Assembly (NCBI RefSeq): GCF_003627035.1
Contig: NZ_CP032626.1
Coordinates: forward strand, 620,001-684,000
From: Apilactobacillus bombintestini
GTDB lineage: Bacteria > Bacillota > Bacilli > Lactobacillales > Lactobacillaceae
Direction of reading: 5' to 3'
Length of the DNA stretch: 64,000 bases
Every line of letters begins with the position of its first letter. Position 1 is the first letter of the stretch. This document shows positions 56,523 to 64,000 of this stretch, piece by piece. The notes below the pieces were generated by a model, which worked only from the letters and a program-made list of their open reading frames with translations, searched no databases and was not told where the DNA came from. The position numbers and the translations under genes were made by a program.

Positions 56523-56566
56523 AATAACCTCTTAAAATGATTACTGTTGTTTTAGGAGGTTATTTA
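56523..56566 (+). terminator. Terminator after topA
   Basis: AATAACCTC (56523-56531) pairs with GAGGTTATT (56556-56564), with further TAAAA/TTTTA pairing inside. The T run is broken, so it may be a weaker terminator. Confidence 0.65.
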
Positions 56567-56591
56567 TTTTAGATCTTTAAGAAGAGGTATT

Positions 56592-57503
56592 ATGAAAAAA
56601 TATAGTGATACAGAATTAATCGAATGGTTTATGGAGTATTTAGTTAACGAACGTCAATATTCTGAAAATACGTCTATCGCTTATAAAAGTGATATTGAAG
56701 AATTTTGTGAAAGCTTAAGAAATGACGATAGAACATTATTACAAACAGATGATTTAGACGTCAGCAATTATCTAACCACTTTAAAGAAAAAAGACGAAAG
56801 TAGAAATACTGTTCTTAGAAAGATATCTTCATTACGTTCCTTTTATCGATTTCTAGAAAAGAATGATATATTCTCTAATAATCCTTTTGATGAGGTAAAT
56901 ATTAAGAAACATCCTAATCATTTACCTAGATTTTTCTATCAAAAAGAATTGCGCGAATTGTTTAAAGAAGCAAAAAATGGTGAAAATGAAAAATTAAATT
57001 ATAGAAATTCTGCAATTTTAGAAATTTTATATGATACAGGAATGCGTGTTAGTGAATGTGCTGATTTACGCTATAGTGATATTGATTTTGGTAATCGTAT
57101 TATTAAGGTTATTGGTAAGGGTAATAAGCAACGTTATTTGCCATTTGGTAAGTATTTGATACATGCATTAAATGATTACGATCAGAATTGTCGTAATATT
57201 ATTATGAAGAAATACAACAAACATCATGATTATGTATTTATAAATCAACATGGTGGACAGATTACTAGTAGGGGTATTGAATATATACTAGATGAGATTA
57301 TGAAGAGAACGTCATTAACTATTAACGTTCATCCTCATATGTTAAGACATACTTTTGCTACAGAAATGCTCAAAAATGGGGCAGATTTAAGAACTGTACA
57401 AGAGTTATTAGGTCACAGTAGTTTATCTACTACTCAAATATATACGCACGTATCTAATGAACATTTGTTAAGGGATTATAATAAATTTTTCCCTCGTTCG
57501 TAG
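56592..57503 (+). CDS. xerC: Tyrosine recombinase XerC
   Basis: Partner of XerD at dif for dimer resolution. 303 residues; N-terminal SAM-like domain with NTSIAYKSDIEEF, catalytic Arg in DTGMRVSECADL, HPHMLRHTFAT, LGHSSLSTTQIYTHVS with the nucleophile Tyr. All active-site residues are present. The topA-xerC neighbourhood identifies it as XerC. No hslVU follows, unlike in many relatives. Confidence 0.93.
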   Translation: MKKYSDTELIEWFMEYLVNERQYSENTSIAYKSDIEEFCESLRNDDRTLLQTDDLDVSNYLTTLKKKDESRNTVLRKISSLRSFYRFLEKNDIFSNNPFDEVNIKKHPNHLPRFFYQKELRELFKEAKNGENEKLNYRNSAILEILYDTGMRVSECADLRYSDIDFGNRIIKVIGKGNKQRYLPFGKYLIHALNDYDQNCRNIIMKKYNKHHDYVFINQHGGQITSRGIEYILDEIMKRTSLTINVHPHMLRHTFATEMLKNGADLRTVQELLGHSSLSTTQIYTHVSNEHLLRDYNKFFPRS

Positions 57504-57510
57504 TTTATTG

Positions 57511-57540
57511 TTGTATTATGAAAGCGTTTTATTGTAGAAT
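57511..57540 (+). promoter_or_regulatory. Promoter of the epimerase gene
   Basis: TTGTAT (57511-57516), 18-base spacer, TAGAAT (57535-57540). The spacer holds a candidate cre site. Confidence 0.55.
57519..57532 (+). promoter_or_regulatory. Candidate cre (CcpA) site
   Basis: TGAAAGCGTTTTAT agrees with the cre consensus TGWAANCGNTNWCA except for its last two bases. Lying between -35 and -10, it would repress the epimerase gene when a preferred sugar is present (inference). Confidence 0.5.
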
Positions 57541-57572
57541 ATACGTGGGTTAAGTCATCGAGGGGGGATATT

Positions 57573-58451
57573 ATGATTGAAATGTTAAGTAATGATCACC
57601 TAAAAGTGTTAATTAATACGCTTGGTGCTGAAATCACAAGTATACAAAACAATGATGGAATGGAATATATATGGCAAGCTGATAAAAACTATTGGGGAAG
57701 ACATGCTCCAATATTATTTCCTATTGTTGGTCGTTTGAAAAATGACGAATGTGAATATGATGGTAAAAAATACCATATGACACAACATGGGTTTGCTAGA
57801 GATATGGAATTTAGCGTTTTAAAACATACTCAAGATACTATTGATTTACAGTTGTTGAGTAATGATTATACTAGAGAAAGATATCCCTTTGAATTTAAAC
57901 TAATAGTTCATTACAAACTTATTGAAAGTAAATTATCATGCATAATATCTGTATATAATACGGATAATCGAGAGATGTTATTTTCTGTTGGAGCTCATCC
58001 AGCATTTAATGTTCCTCTTGTGAAAGATGGTAGTGAACAATATAATGACTACTCATTACAATTATCAGATAAGGGTAAATATAATGAAATTTCTTTTGAA
58101 GCTCCTTATGCTGATATTTCACAAAAGAACAAAATTGATTTATCTGATCCAATTAGATTAAGTCATGATTTATTTAAGAAAGATGCTAAAGTTATTGAAG
58201 TTCCTAAGCACACACAAATCTCTAGCACTTTAACTAGTGATAAAAATAAACATGGGGTTACTATGACTCCATATGATAATGAATATGCTGGATTATGGTC
58301 CATTAAGGATGCACCATTCGTTTGTTTAGAACCATGGTGGGGAATAACCGATGATATTCATAGCAATGGAAAATTAAAGGATAAAGTAGGAATTAACAAA
58401 TTAGTTCCTAATGATAAATTTGATGCACGTTTTGATATAACTATTTTTTAA
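57573..58451 (+). CDS. Aldose 1-epimerase family protein (LacX-like)
   Basis: 292-residue beta-sandwich protein of the galactose mutarotase superfamily, LacX-like branch. WQADKNYWGRHAPILFPIVGRL, the HGFARD segment and the histidine-containing SVGAHPAFNVP are recognisable, as is CLEPWWGITD near the end. It would interconvert sugar anomers; the actual sugar is unknown and could be a phosphorylated hexose. AGGGGG ribosome site. It stands alone after xerC. Confidence 0.88.
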   Translation: MIEMLSNDHLKVLINTLGAEITSIQNNDGMEYIWQADKNYWGRHAPILFPIVGRLKNDECEYDGKKYHMTQHGFARDMEFSVLKHTQDTIDLQLLSNDYTRERYPFEFKLIVHYKLIESKLSCIISVYNTDNREMLFSVGAHPAFNVPLVKDGSEQYNDYSLQLSDKGKYNEISFEAPYADISQKNKIDLSDPIRLSHDLFKKDAKVIEVPKHTQISSTLTSDKNKHGVTMTPYDNEYAGLWSIKDAPFVCLEPWWGITDDIHSNGKLKDKVGINKLVPNDKFDARFDITIF

Positions 58452-58457
58452 CAAAAA

Positions 58458-58492
58458 AAGAGCTCCTAAAGTATTTAACTTTAGGAGCTCTT
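58458..58492. terminator. Bidirectional terminator between the epimerase gene and yidC
   Basis: A perfect 15-bp stem, AAGAGCTCCTAAAGT with ACTTTAGGAGCTCTT, around ATTTA, flanked by A-rich and T-rich runs. It serves both convergent genes. Confidence 0.93.
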
Positions 58493-58498
58493 ATTATT

Positions 58499-59437
58499 TT
58501 AATGATTTTGTTTTCCAGAATTACGTTTTCTTAATTCTTCATGACTATCGTGTTCAATAGTTTTGCTTTCTTTTGCATCATCATTTTGATCATTGTTTAC
58601 TTCTTCAACATCATTTATAACGGTTGCAGAAGAATTATCATTATTATTAGCAAAAGTAGCTTGTTGTTCAATTTCTCTCTTAATCTTTGGACGGTACATA
58701 CTGATAATAAGAGTTTGAACACAGGCAAAAATACCACTAACGAAGAAATAGAATCCTAAACCGGCTGGAGCACTGAATGTTACTAAAACAATCATAATTG
58801 GAGTGATGTATGACATCATCTTCATTTGTTTCTTTTGATCTTCAGGTAAGCCCAGAGTCATTAAGTAACCTTGAACTACATATGCAAGGAATGATAGTAG
58901 AACTAAAATTAAACTCTTGTCACCTAATTTAATTCCTAAGAATACGGAATGTGAAACAGCAGGTGAGAAACGAATACCATTATATAAAGCAATGTAAACC
59001 GGCATTTGGATAATCAATGGTAAGCAACCAATACCACCAGTCATACTTATATTGTTATCTTTATATAGGCTCATCATTTCTTGTTGAACTTGCATTTGTT
59101 CTTCACGAGTCTTAGCGTTCTTTTGACGTTTTTGAATTTCTTGCATTTGAGGACGAATGAAATTCATTTTTTCTTGCATAATAGTAGATTTCTTCATTTG
59201 GCTAATCATAGCTGGTAGAAGAATCATACGAACTATGATAGTTAATAGAATAATAGCTAAACCGTAGCTACCTACGAATTTAGCAATGAAATCTAATATA
59301 TGTTGTCCAGGTAATGCTAAATATTGATATGTCATTCCATATGGATGACCATTACTATCAACTCGGACACATCCGGATAATAATAGTGCTGACAGTCCTG
59401 CTAATGATAGGACACTTAAGCTCTTGATCTTTTTCAT
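58499..59437 (-). CDS. yidC: Membrane protein insertase YidC (YidC2/OxaA type)
   Basis: Inserts and folds membrane proteins with or without SecYEG. 312 residues: lipoprotein signal peptide with lipobox LLLSGC (Cys about 23), five hydrophobic segments including IILLTIIVRMILLPAMISQMKKS (conserved Arg in the groove) and GGIGCLPLIIQMPVYIALY, and a basic/acidic C-terminal tail (about 245-312) that can bind ribosomes. The frame is open to 59464, but ATG 59437, behind GGGAGAGG, begins the signal peptide. Confidence 0.96.
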   Translation of the reverse strand: MKKIKSLSVLSLAGLSALLLSGCVRVDSNGHPYGMTYQYLALPGQHILDFIAKFVGSYGLAIILLTIIVRMILLPAMISQMKKSTIMQEKMNFIRPQMQEIQKRQKNAKTREEQMQVQQEMMSLYKDNNISMTGGIGCLPLIIQMPVYIALYNGIRFSPAVSHSVFLGIKLGDKSLILVLLSFLAYVVQGYLMTLGLPEDQKKQMKMMSYITPIMIVLVTFSAPAGLGFYFFVSGIFACVQTLIISMYRPKIKREIEQQATFANNNDNSSATVINDVEEVNNDQNDDAKESKTIEHDSHEELRKRNSGKQNH

Positions 59438-59504
59438 TATAAAAACCTCTCCCGTAAATTTCATTTACAATGATACCAGAAAATGACTTTAATATCAGAT
59501 TAAA

Positions 59505-59783
59505 TTAATATTTTACTGTAAAGTTGTGAAAATCCTGGTTGGAGCAATCTTGAATTTGCATATTAGCTACTTTTCCAAAAGGAGTAGGTGATTGCTCTAT
59601 TTTATGACAAAAAAGTTTTAAAGTTTCTTCATCTGCACAAGCAACGATTTCGACATCGCCATTTAATAGGTTTTTTACTGTACCTGTTACGTTCATTTGA
59701 TTAGCAACCTGTACAGTAGCATATCTAAATCCAACTCCTTGAACCTTTCCAGAAACAATTATCTTAATACTTTTTTGATTCAT
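59505..59783 (-). CDS. acyP: Acylphosphatase
   Basis: Small hydrolase (92 residues) of acyl phosphates such as acetyl phosphate. VSGKVQGVGFRYATVQVAN carries the catalytic Arg (GVGFR) and NLLNGDVEIVACAD the catalytic Asn. ATG 59783 has AAAGGAGTG upstream. It lies next to yidC on the same strand and divergent from the rRNA methylase gene, an arrangement common in lactobacilli. Confidence 0.95.
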   Translation of the reverse strand: MNQKSIKIIVSGKVQGVGFRYATVQVANQMNVTGTVKNLLNGDVEIVACADEETLKLFCHKIEQSPTPFGKVANMQIQDCSNQDFHNFTVKY

Positions 59784-59840
59784 AAATAAACACTCCTTTC
59801 TCAATGATTTATTGTTTTAATAAGCTAAGTGTATATGTTA

Positions 59841-59858
59841 TATCATATTATTATGATA
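59841..59858. repeat. Inverted repeat between divergent acyP and methylase genes
   Basis: TATCATA-TTAT-TATGATA is a perfect 7-bp inverted repeat. It sits between a likely minus-strand -10 (GTTATA, 59838-59843 reversed) and a plus-strand extended -10 (TGATAGAAT, 59854-59862), so it could be an operator or just AT-rich promoter sequence. Confidence 0.45.
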
Positions 59859-59902
59859 GAATAATATAAAAGATAAATGTTTAAAAGGGGTAATATCCTG
59901 TA

Positions 59903-60673
59903 ATGGAAAAAATTATTTCATCTAAAAATGAACGTGTAAAACAATGGTCCAAGCTAAAAAACAAAAAGGGCAGAAATAAGTATAATCAATATATTTTGGA
60001 AAGCTGGCACTTAGTTAGTGAAGCTATTAATGCCCAACAACATGTTAATATAATTTTAACTACAGAAAAACAATTTGAATTTCATAAAGAAGCATTAGAC
60101 AATTTTGCTGGAGAATTAATTGAAATTAGTGATGAAGTAGCTAAAACATTAGGTTCTACTAGTACACCTCAAGGAATTTTTGGTGTGGTTGATTTACCTA
60201 AACAAGATTCATTTAAAGCAGAAGATATGAATGGAGCTTGGTTATTACTAGATCAAATTCAAGATCCTGGTAATATTGGAACTATGGTTAGAACGGCTGA
60301 TGCTGCAGGGATGACTGGAGTTATCTTTGGTGATGGAACTTCTAGCCAATATAATCCTAAAGTTTTACGTGCTATGCAAGGCAGCCAATTTCATTTAAAG
60401 ATTATTGAAGGTGACTTGTTAAACTGGATTGAAAAATTTGAATCAAATGATGTTCCAGTTTATGGTACTGAATTAAATCCTCAAGCAGTATCATATACAG
60501 ATATTGCAGCTAGTGATTCATTTGCACTAGTTATGGGAAATGAAGGAAATGGTATGCAAGCTAAAATACTTGACCGTACCACCAAAAATCTATATATTCC
60601 TATAAAAGGACAAGCAGAATCATTAAATGTTGCTATCGCAGCAGGAATTTTAATGTTTAATTTAAAAAAATAA
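59903..60673 (+). CDS. TrmH/SpoU family RNA 2'-O-methyltransferase (YsgA-like)
   Basis: Knotted SPOUT methyltransferase, 256 residues, with an N-terminal substrate-binding domain (1-95). The three SpoU motifs are clear: LDQIQDPGNIGTMVRTADAAG, LVMGNEGNG and IPIKGQAESLNVAIAAGILMF. The likely target is rRNA, the exact nucleotide unknown. AAAGGGG before ATG 59903. It precedes pheST as ysgA does in Bacillus, here with two extra genes between. Confidence 0.92.
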   Translation: MEKIISSKNERVKQWSKLKNKKGRNKYNQYILESWHLVSEAINAQQHVNIILTTEKQFEFHKEALDNFAGELIEISDEVAKTLGSTSTPQGIFGVVDLPKQDSFKAEDMNGAWLLLDQIQDPGNIGTMVRTADAAGMTGVIFGDGTSSQYNPKVLRAMQGSQFHLKIIEGDLLNWIEKFESNDVPVYGTELNPQAVSYTDIAASDSFALVMGNEGNGMQAKILDRTTKNLYIPIKGQAESLNVAIAAGILMFNLKK

Positions 60674-60691
60674 ATTTAGGAGATAATGATA

Positions 60692-61177
60692 ATGAAAGAT
60701 GATGCATGGCAGAGTGATAAAGAATATATGAGCTATGTTTCCGACTTATTAAATACTAGAGAAGTACAACAATTAGGAAATTATATTCAACATCATTCAT
60801 CCACTAGATTAATACATTGTATTAATGTATCATATGAGAGTTATAAAATTGCCAAAAGATTTAATTTGGATGCTAGATCCACTGCTAGAGGTGGTTTATT
60901 ACATGACTTGTTTTATTATGATTGGCGTATAACTAAATTTAGATTAGGGTCACATGCTTACATGCACCCAAGAATAGCATTGCGAAATGCAGAAAAAATT
61001 ACTGATTTAAATGATCGAGAAAGAGACATTATTACTAAGCATATGTGGGGATTGACCTTAAGTAAGCCTAAATATGCAGAAAGTGTAATTGTTTCTTTAG
61101 TAGACGATTATGATGCGATCAGAGAATATTTCACTCCTAAGTATAGAAATATTAAGAAAATTTTTGAAAGTAGGTAA
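60692..61177 (+). CDS. HD domain phosphohydrolase
   Basis: 161-residue HD-superfamily protein. Metal-site residues: His in RLIHCINVSYESY, the His-Asp pair in GLLHDLFYYD, a later His pair region (HAYMHPRIALRN, ITKHMWGL), and Asp in VSLVDDYDAIRE. Substrate unknown; small HD proteins often act on nucleotides. ATG 60692 is preferred over 60686, which is too close to GGAGA. It follows the methylase by 18 bases, a conserved pairing in lactobacilli. Confidence 0.87.
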   Translation: MKDDAWQSDKEYMSYVSDLLNTREVQQLGNYIQHHSSTRLIHCINVSYESYKIAKRFNLDARSTARGGLLHDLFYYDWRITKFRLGSHAYMHPRIALRNAEKITDLNDRERDIITKHMWGLTLSKPKYAESVIVSLVDDYDAIREYFTPKYRNIKKIFESR

Positions 61178-61200
61178 ATAAATTAATAGGAGGGTTCGTT

Positions 61201-61548
61201 TTGACGAAAGCCAAAAAACTTAGTTCGTCAATTGACTATCAATTGTGCCCACGTTTTGAAAAGACATTTTCAATGTTGGGAAAAAAGTGGAATGGGCTAA
61301 TTATTGAAACATTATTAGCAAATGGTCCACAAAGGTTTAAATGCATTGCGAAAGTAGTTACAAAATGTAGCGATAGAGTATTAGTAGAAAGATTAAAAGA
61401 ATTAGAACAAGATGGAATAATTACCAGAAAAACTTTTACTGATTCTTCATTAATTCAATATGAATTAACAGAAAAAGGTGAGTCATTAGAACCTATCATG
61501 AATGCAATTCATAACTGGTCTGATAAATGGTGTGACCTTAACGATTAA
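61201..61548 (+). CDS. HxlR-family transcriptional regulator
   Basis: 115-residue winged-helix protein. It begins with the family Cys (CPRFEKTFSMLGKKWNGLII), then FKCIAKVVTKCSDRVLVERLKELEQDGII, the HxlR DNA-recognition region, and ITRKTFTDSSLIQYELTEKG for the wing. Some HxlR proteins sense thiol or aldehyde stress through the N-terminal Cys. Start TTG 61201 with AGGAGGG six bases upstream. The target is unknown: no divergent gene lies beside it, and it precedes the pheST leader, unlike in Bacillus. Confidence 0.9.
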   Translation: MTKAKKLSSSIDYQLCPRFEKTFSMLGKKWNGLIIETLLANGPQRFKCIAKVVTKCSDRVLVERLKELEQDGIITRKTFTDSSLIQYELTEKGESLEPIMNAIHNWSDKWCDLND

Positions 61549-61550
61549 TC

Positions 61551-61579
61551 TTGACCAAGCCTGGTTTTTGATTTATCAT
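61551..61579 (+). promoter_or_regulatory. Promoter of the pheST leader
   Basis: TTGACC (61551-61556), 17-base spacer, TATCAT (61574-61579). Transcription would start near 61586. Confidence 0.8.
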
Positions 61580-61585
61580 AAAGTT

Positions 61586-61818
61586 AAATGTGTTGAAGAA
61601 AAAATAGTAGGCCATAATTTTACAGAGAAATTACGGTAGCTGAGAGTAATTGTTAGATGGCTGAATTCATTTTCTGAACTGATATTGGGAGTTAATTTTA
61701 ACGAAAAATATTCCGGTAGTTCACCGTTATTGAATTAGAGTGTATAGAGCTAGTATTAGCTTTATAAACTAGGGTGGTACCGCGAAGCTTCGTCCCTTAT
61801 GGGGATGGAGCTTTTTTT
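61586..61818 (+). promoter_or_regulatory. Phenylalanine T-box riboswitch upstream of pheST
   Basis: The T-box sequence AGGGTGGTACCGCG is at 61771-61784. Stem I base pairs CAGAGAA (61623-61629) with TTTTCTG (61670-61676), leaving the Phe codon TTC (61666-61668) followed by A in the specifier loop. Stem III is TATAGAGCTA/TAGCTTTATA (61742-61767). The TGGT bulge complements the ACCA end of tRNA-Phe. The terminator AGCTTCGTCCC/GGGGATGGAGCT plus T7 ends at about 61818. Confidence 0.95.
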
Positions 61819-61840
61819 GTTTAAATGAGAGGAGAATTTT

Positions 61841-62881
61841 ATGACGTTAAAGGATGATTTAACGAAGTTGCGCGATGAAGGAATTGAACAAATTAAGAGC
61901 GCTACTGATATTAAGAAAATAAATAAAGATATTAAGGTTCATTTATTAGGTAAAAAAGGACCTATTACACAAGCACTACGTGGTATTAAGGATTTACCTG
62001 TTGAACAACGTCCGGTAGTAGGTAGCTATGCTAACCAAATTAGAGATGAAATCCAAGAAGCATTAGATAGCAAGCTAAAAGAACTAGAAGAAAAAGAACT
62101 AGAAGAAAAATTAGCTGCTGAAACTATCGATGTTACTTTACCTTCTACTCCAGTTGCAAAAGGACATCCTCATGTTATCCAATCAATCATTGATCAAATT
62201 TCTGATATGTTTATTGGTATGGGTTATGAAGTAAAATCTGGTCCAGAAGTTGAAGAAGATAAATATAATTTCGAAATGATGAATTTACCAAAGGATCATC
62301 CTGCTAGAGATATGCAAGATACTTTCTACATTACTAATGAAATCTTGATGAGAACACAAACTTCTCCAATGCAAGCAAGAACTTTGGAAAAACATGACTT
62401 TTCTAAAGGACCATTGAAAATGATTTCTCCTGGTGTGGTATATCGTCGTGATACTGATGATCCTACTCATTCTCACCAATTCCACCAAGTTGAAGGAATT
62501 GTTATAGATAAACATATTACTATGGGTGATTTAAAAGGTACTCTTGAATATCTATTACACCAATTATTTGGTGACAAGTATGATATCAGATTAAGACCTA
62601 GTTACTTCCCATTTACTGAACCATCAGTTGAAGCTGATGTTACTTGCTTCAATTGTGATGGTAAGGGATGTGATGTATGTAAGCATACTGGATGGATTGA
62701 AGTTCTAGGTGCTGGTATGGTACATCCGAACGTATTAAAGATGGCCGGTGTAGATGCTAACGAATATGGTGGATTTGCATTTGGATTAGGCCCAGATCGT
62801 TTCGCAATGTTGAAATACGGTGTTGATGACATTCGTGATTTCTATTTAAACGATGTAAGATTTTTGTCACAATTTGATTAA
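61841..62881 (+). CDS. pheS: Phenylalanyl-tRNA synthetase alpha subunit
   Basis: Catalytic subunit of the alpha2beta2 PheRS. 346 residues: N-terminal coiled coil (1-85) that contacts tRNA, then class II motifs including [48 protein letters not shown] (motif 2 region) and [17 protein letters not shown] (motif 3). GAGAGGAG before the ATG. Expression is set by the T-box leader. Confidence 0.98.
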   Translation: MTLKDDLTKLRDEGIEQIKSATDIKKINKDIKVHLLGKKGPITQALRGIKDLPVEQRPVVGSYANQIRDEIQEALDSKLKELEEKELEEKLAAETIDVTLPSTPVAKGHPHVIQSIIDQISDMFIGMGYEVKSGPEVEEDKYNFEMMNLPKDHPARDMQDTFYITNEILMRTQTSPMQARTLEKHDFSKGPLKMISPGVVYRRDTDDPTHSHQFHQVEGIVIDKHITMGDLKGTLEYLLHQLFGDKYDIRLRPSYFPFTEPSVEADVTCFNCDGKGCDVCKHTGWIEVLGAGMVHPNVLKMAGVDANEYGGFAFGLGPDRFAMLKYGVDDIRDFYLNDVRFLSQFD

Positions 62882-62893
62882 GGAGAGTTTTAA

Positions 62894-64000
62894 ATGAGAA
62901 TATCCTATGATTGGTTAAGAAAATATATTGATTTAGATATTCCAGCAGATGAATTAGCTGAAAAAATTGAACGTTCTTCTGTAGAAGTGGACTCAGTTAT
63001 TAGACCCAAAGCTGGATTAAAAAAGATTGTTGTCGGTGAAATCGTTGATATGAAGGATCATCCTGATTCAGATCACTTGCACATTTGCCAAGTAGATGTT
63101 GGTGAAGAAGAACCTGTACAAATTGTATGTGGTGCTCCTAACGCTGCAGTTGGTAAAAAAGTTATCACTGCATTATCAGGTGCTCGTGTTGCTGACAATA
63201 TGAAGATTAAAAAATCCAAGATGCGCGGAGTTCAATCTAATGGTATGCTTTGTGCGTTAGATGAAATTGGTTATCCTAAAGACGTTGTTCCTAAGGAATG
63301 GGCTGATGGAATTTACTTCTTACCAGAAGATGCAAAATTAGGTGATGATGTATACAAATACATTGGTATGGACGATGAGTTAATCGACTTAGATGTAACT
63401 CCTAACCGTGGTGATATGTTAAGTATGTACGGTACAGTTCATGATTTATCAGCTATTTACAATAAGCCAGCCAAATTTGATCATACAGAAATTAAAGAAA
63501 CTTCTGGAAAGAAGACTGCTGATCAAATGAGCAACAATGTTGATAAAAACATTGCATGGTCATATTTAAATCGTGTAGTTAATAATGTTGAAGTTAAGCC
63601 AAGTCCACTTTGGATGCAAATTAGATTATGGAATGCTGGTATTAAACCTGTTAATAATGTAGTAGATATCACTAACTATATTATGTTGAAACTTGGTCAA
63701 CCAATGCATGCATATGATTTAGATAAATTAGCAGGCAAAGAACTTGCCGTTAGATATGCTAAAAATGGAGAAAAGATTACCACATTAGAAGACGATGAAG
63801 TTGAATTAGATGACAAAGATCTTATTGTTTCTGATTCTGAAAAGCCAGTAGCTCTTGCTGGTATCATTGGTGGTAAAGATACTTCTATTACAGAAGATAC
63901 TAAGAATGTAGTATTTGAATGTGCTATCTTTGATCCTATTCAAGTTAGAAAGACTGCTAGACAACATGTAATTCACACTGAAGCATCTCAACGTTTTGAA
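62894..64000 (+). CDS. pheT: Phenylalanyl-tRNA synthetase beta subunit, 3' end outside window
   Basis: First 369 codons; the frame stays open to the last base, so the gene is cut by the window end. Starts MRISYDWLRKYIDLDIP at an ATG behind AGGAGAG, 12 bases after pheS. Visible parts: B1 and the EMAP-like tRNA-binding domain (about 40-155; HPDSDHLHICQVDVG, VCGAPNA), the B3/B4 editing domain with LDVTPNRGDMLSMYG and the later NNVVDITNYIM. The editing domain removes Tyr-tRNA-Phe. Confidence 0.98.
   Translation, partial: MRISYDWLRKYIDLDIPADELAEKIERSSVEVDSVIRPKAGLKKIVVGEIVDMKDHPDSDHLHICQVDVGEEEPVQIVCGAPNAAVGKKVITALSGARVADNMKIKKSKMRGVQSNGMLCALDEIGYPKDVVPKEWADGIYFLPEDAKLGDDVYKYIGMDDELIDLDVTPNRGDMLSMYGTVHDLSAIYNKPAKFDHTEIKETSGKKTADQMSNNVDKNIAWSYLNRVVNNVEVKPSPLWMQIRLWNAGIKPVNNVVDITNYIMLKLGQPMHAYDLDKLAGKELAVRYAKNGEKITTLEDDEVELDDKDLIVSDSEKPVALAGIIGGKDTSITEDTKNVVFECAIFDPIQVRKTARQHVIHTEASQRFE

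Noticed and set aside
1-64000. tRNA or rRNA genes, CRISPR arrays, insertion sequences, prophage
   Set aside because: No cloverleaf, rRNA segment, spaced repeat array, transposase or phage structural gene was found. The three tyrosine recombinase-like genes are XerC, XerD and a non-catalytic homologue, with no att-like repeats seen.

Overview
The window is a dense, AT-rich stretch of chromosomal housekeeping DNA from a low-GC Gram-positive bacterium. Gene order and protein sequences point to the family Lactobacillaceae. The clearest anchors are hisS-aspS; rpsU-yqeY-phoH-ybeY-dgkA-era-recO-glyQS-dnaG-rpoD; dnaE-pyk; xerD-ribT-scpAB-rluB-ribU; cmk-rpsA-der-hup; cca-ABC-F-thyA-dfrA; rbgA-rnhB-dprA-topA-xerC; and yidC-acyP-rRNA methylase-pheST. 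The thymidylate synthase has the long Lactobacillus casei-type form of 316 residues. No pfkA lies between dnaE and pyk, which suggests (inference) an obligately heterofermentative lineage with a reduced genome, such as the Fructilactobacillus/Apilactobacillus group. The species cannot be fixed from the sequence alone.

Layout. 1-3 kb: hisS (truncated at the window start) and aspS. 3-7.3 kb: a YitT-type membrane protein, then a small anionic-polymer (teichoic acid) cluster of two CDP-glycerol glycerophosphotransferase-like proteins flanking a TagG-type ABC permease, whose ATPase is not in the window. 7.3-9 kb: nfo and, convergent to it, a pyruvate-phosphate-dikinase regulatory kinase. 9.1-20 kb: the ribosome, RNA-processing and replication-initiation block, including a glycine T-box upstream of glyQS. 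20-25.7 kb: trmK, a NIF3-like protein, pepT, and clpB with a CtsR operator. 25.8-31 kb: dnaE and pyk. 31-43 kb: cvfB, xerD, a degenerate ribT, scpAB, rluB, an FMN riboswitch controlling ribU, an HTH protein with recQ, a LysM protein, cmk, rpsA, der and hup. 43-51.8 kb: a TPR protein, a Xer-like protein that has lost its catalytic residues, cca, an ABC-F ATPase, thyA, dfrA and the conserved SGNH/DUF2140/YozE trio. 51.8-58.5 kb: rbgA, rnhB, dprA, topA, xerC and an aldose-epimerase-like gene. 58.5-64 kb: yidC and acyP on the minus strand, then an rRNA methylase, an HD protein, an HxlR regulator, and pheS-pheT behind a phenylalanine T-box. pheT runs off the end.

Almost every gene is on the plus strand and tightly packed, with short gaps often filled by clear rho-independent terminators. 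Five minus-strand genes interrupt the pattern. Several starts are TTG or lie downstream of the longest open frame; starts here were chosen by Shine-Dalgarno position. I see no tRNA or rRNA genes, CRISPR array, insertion sequence or prophage. No intergenic stretch exceeds 300 bases; the longest are the two T-box leaders and the FMN riboswitch leader.

No wholly new system is evident. The most unusual items are the catalytically ablated Xer-like protein at 44.4-45.3 kb, the RibT homologue without an acetyl-CoA loop, the TagG permease without its partner, and several structured 5' leaders.
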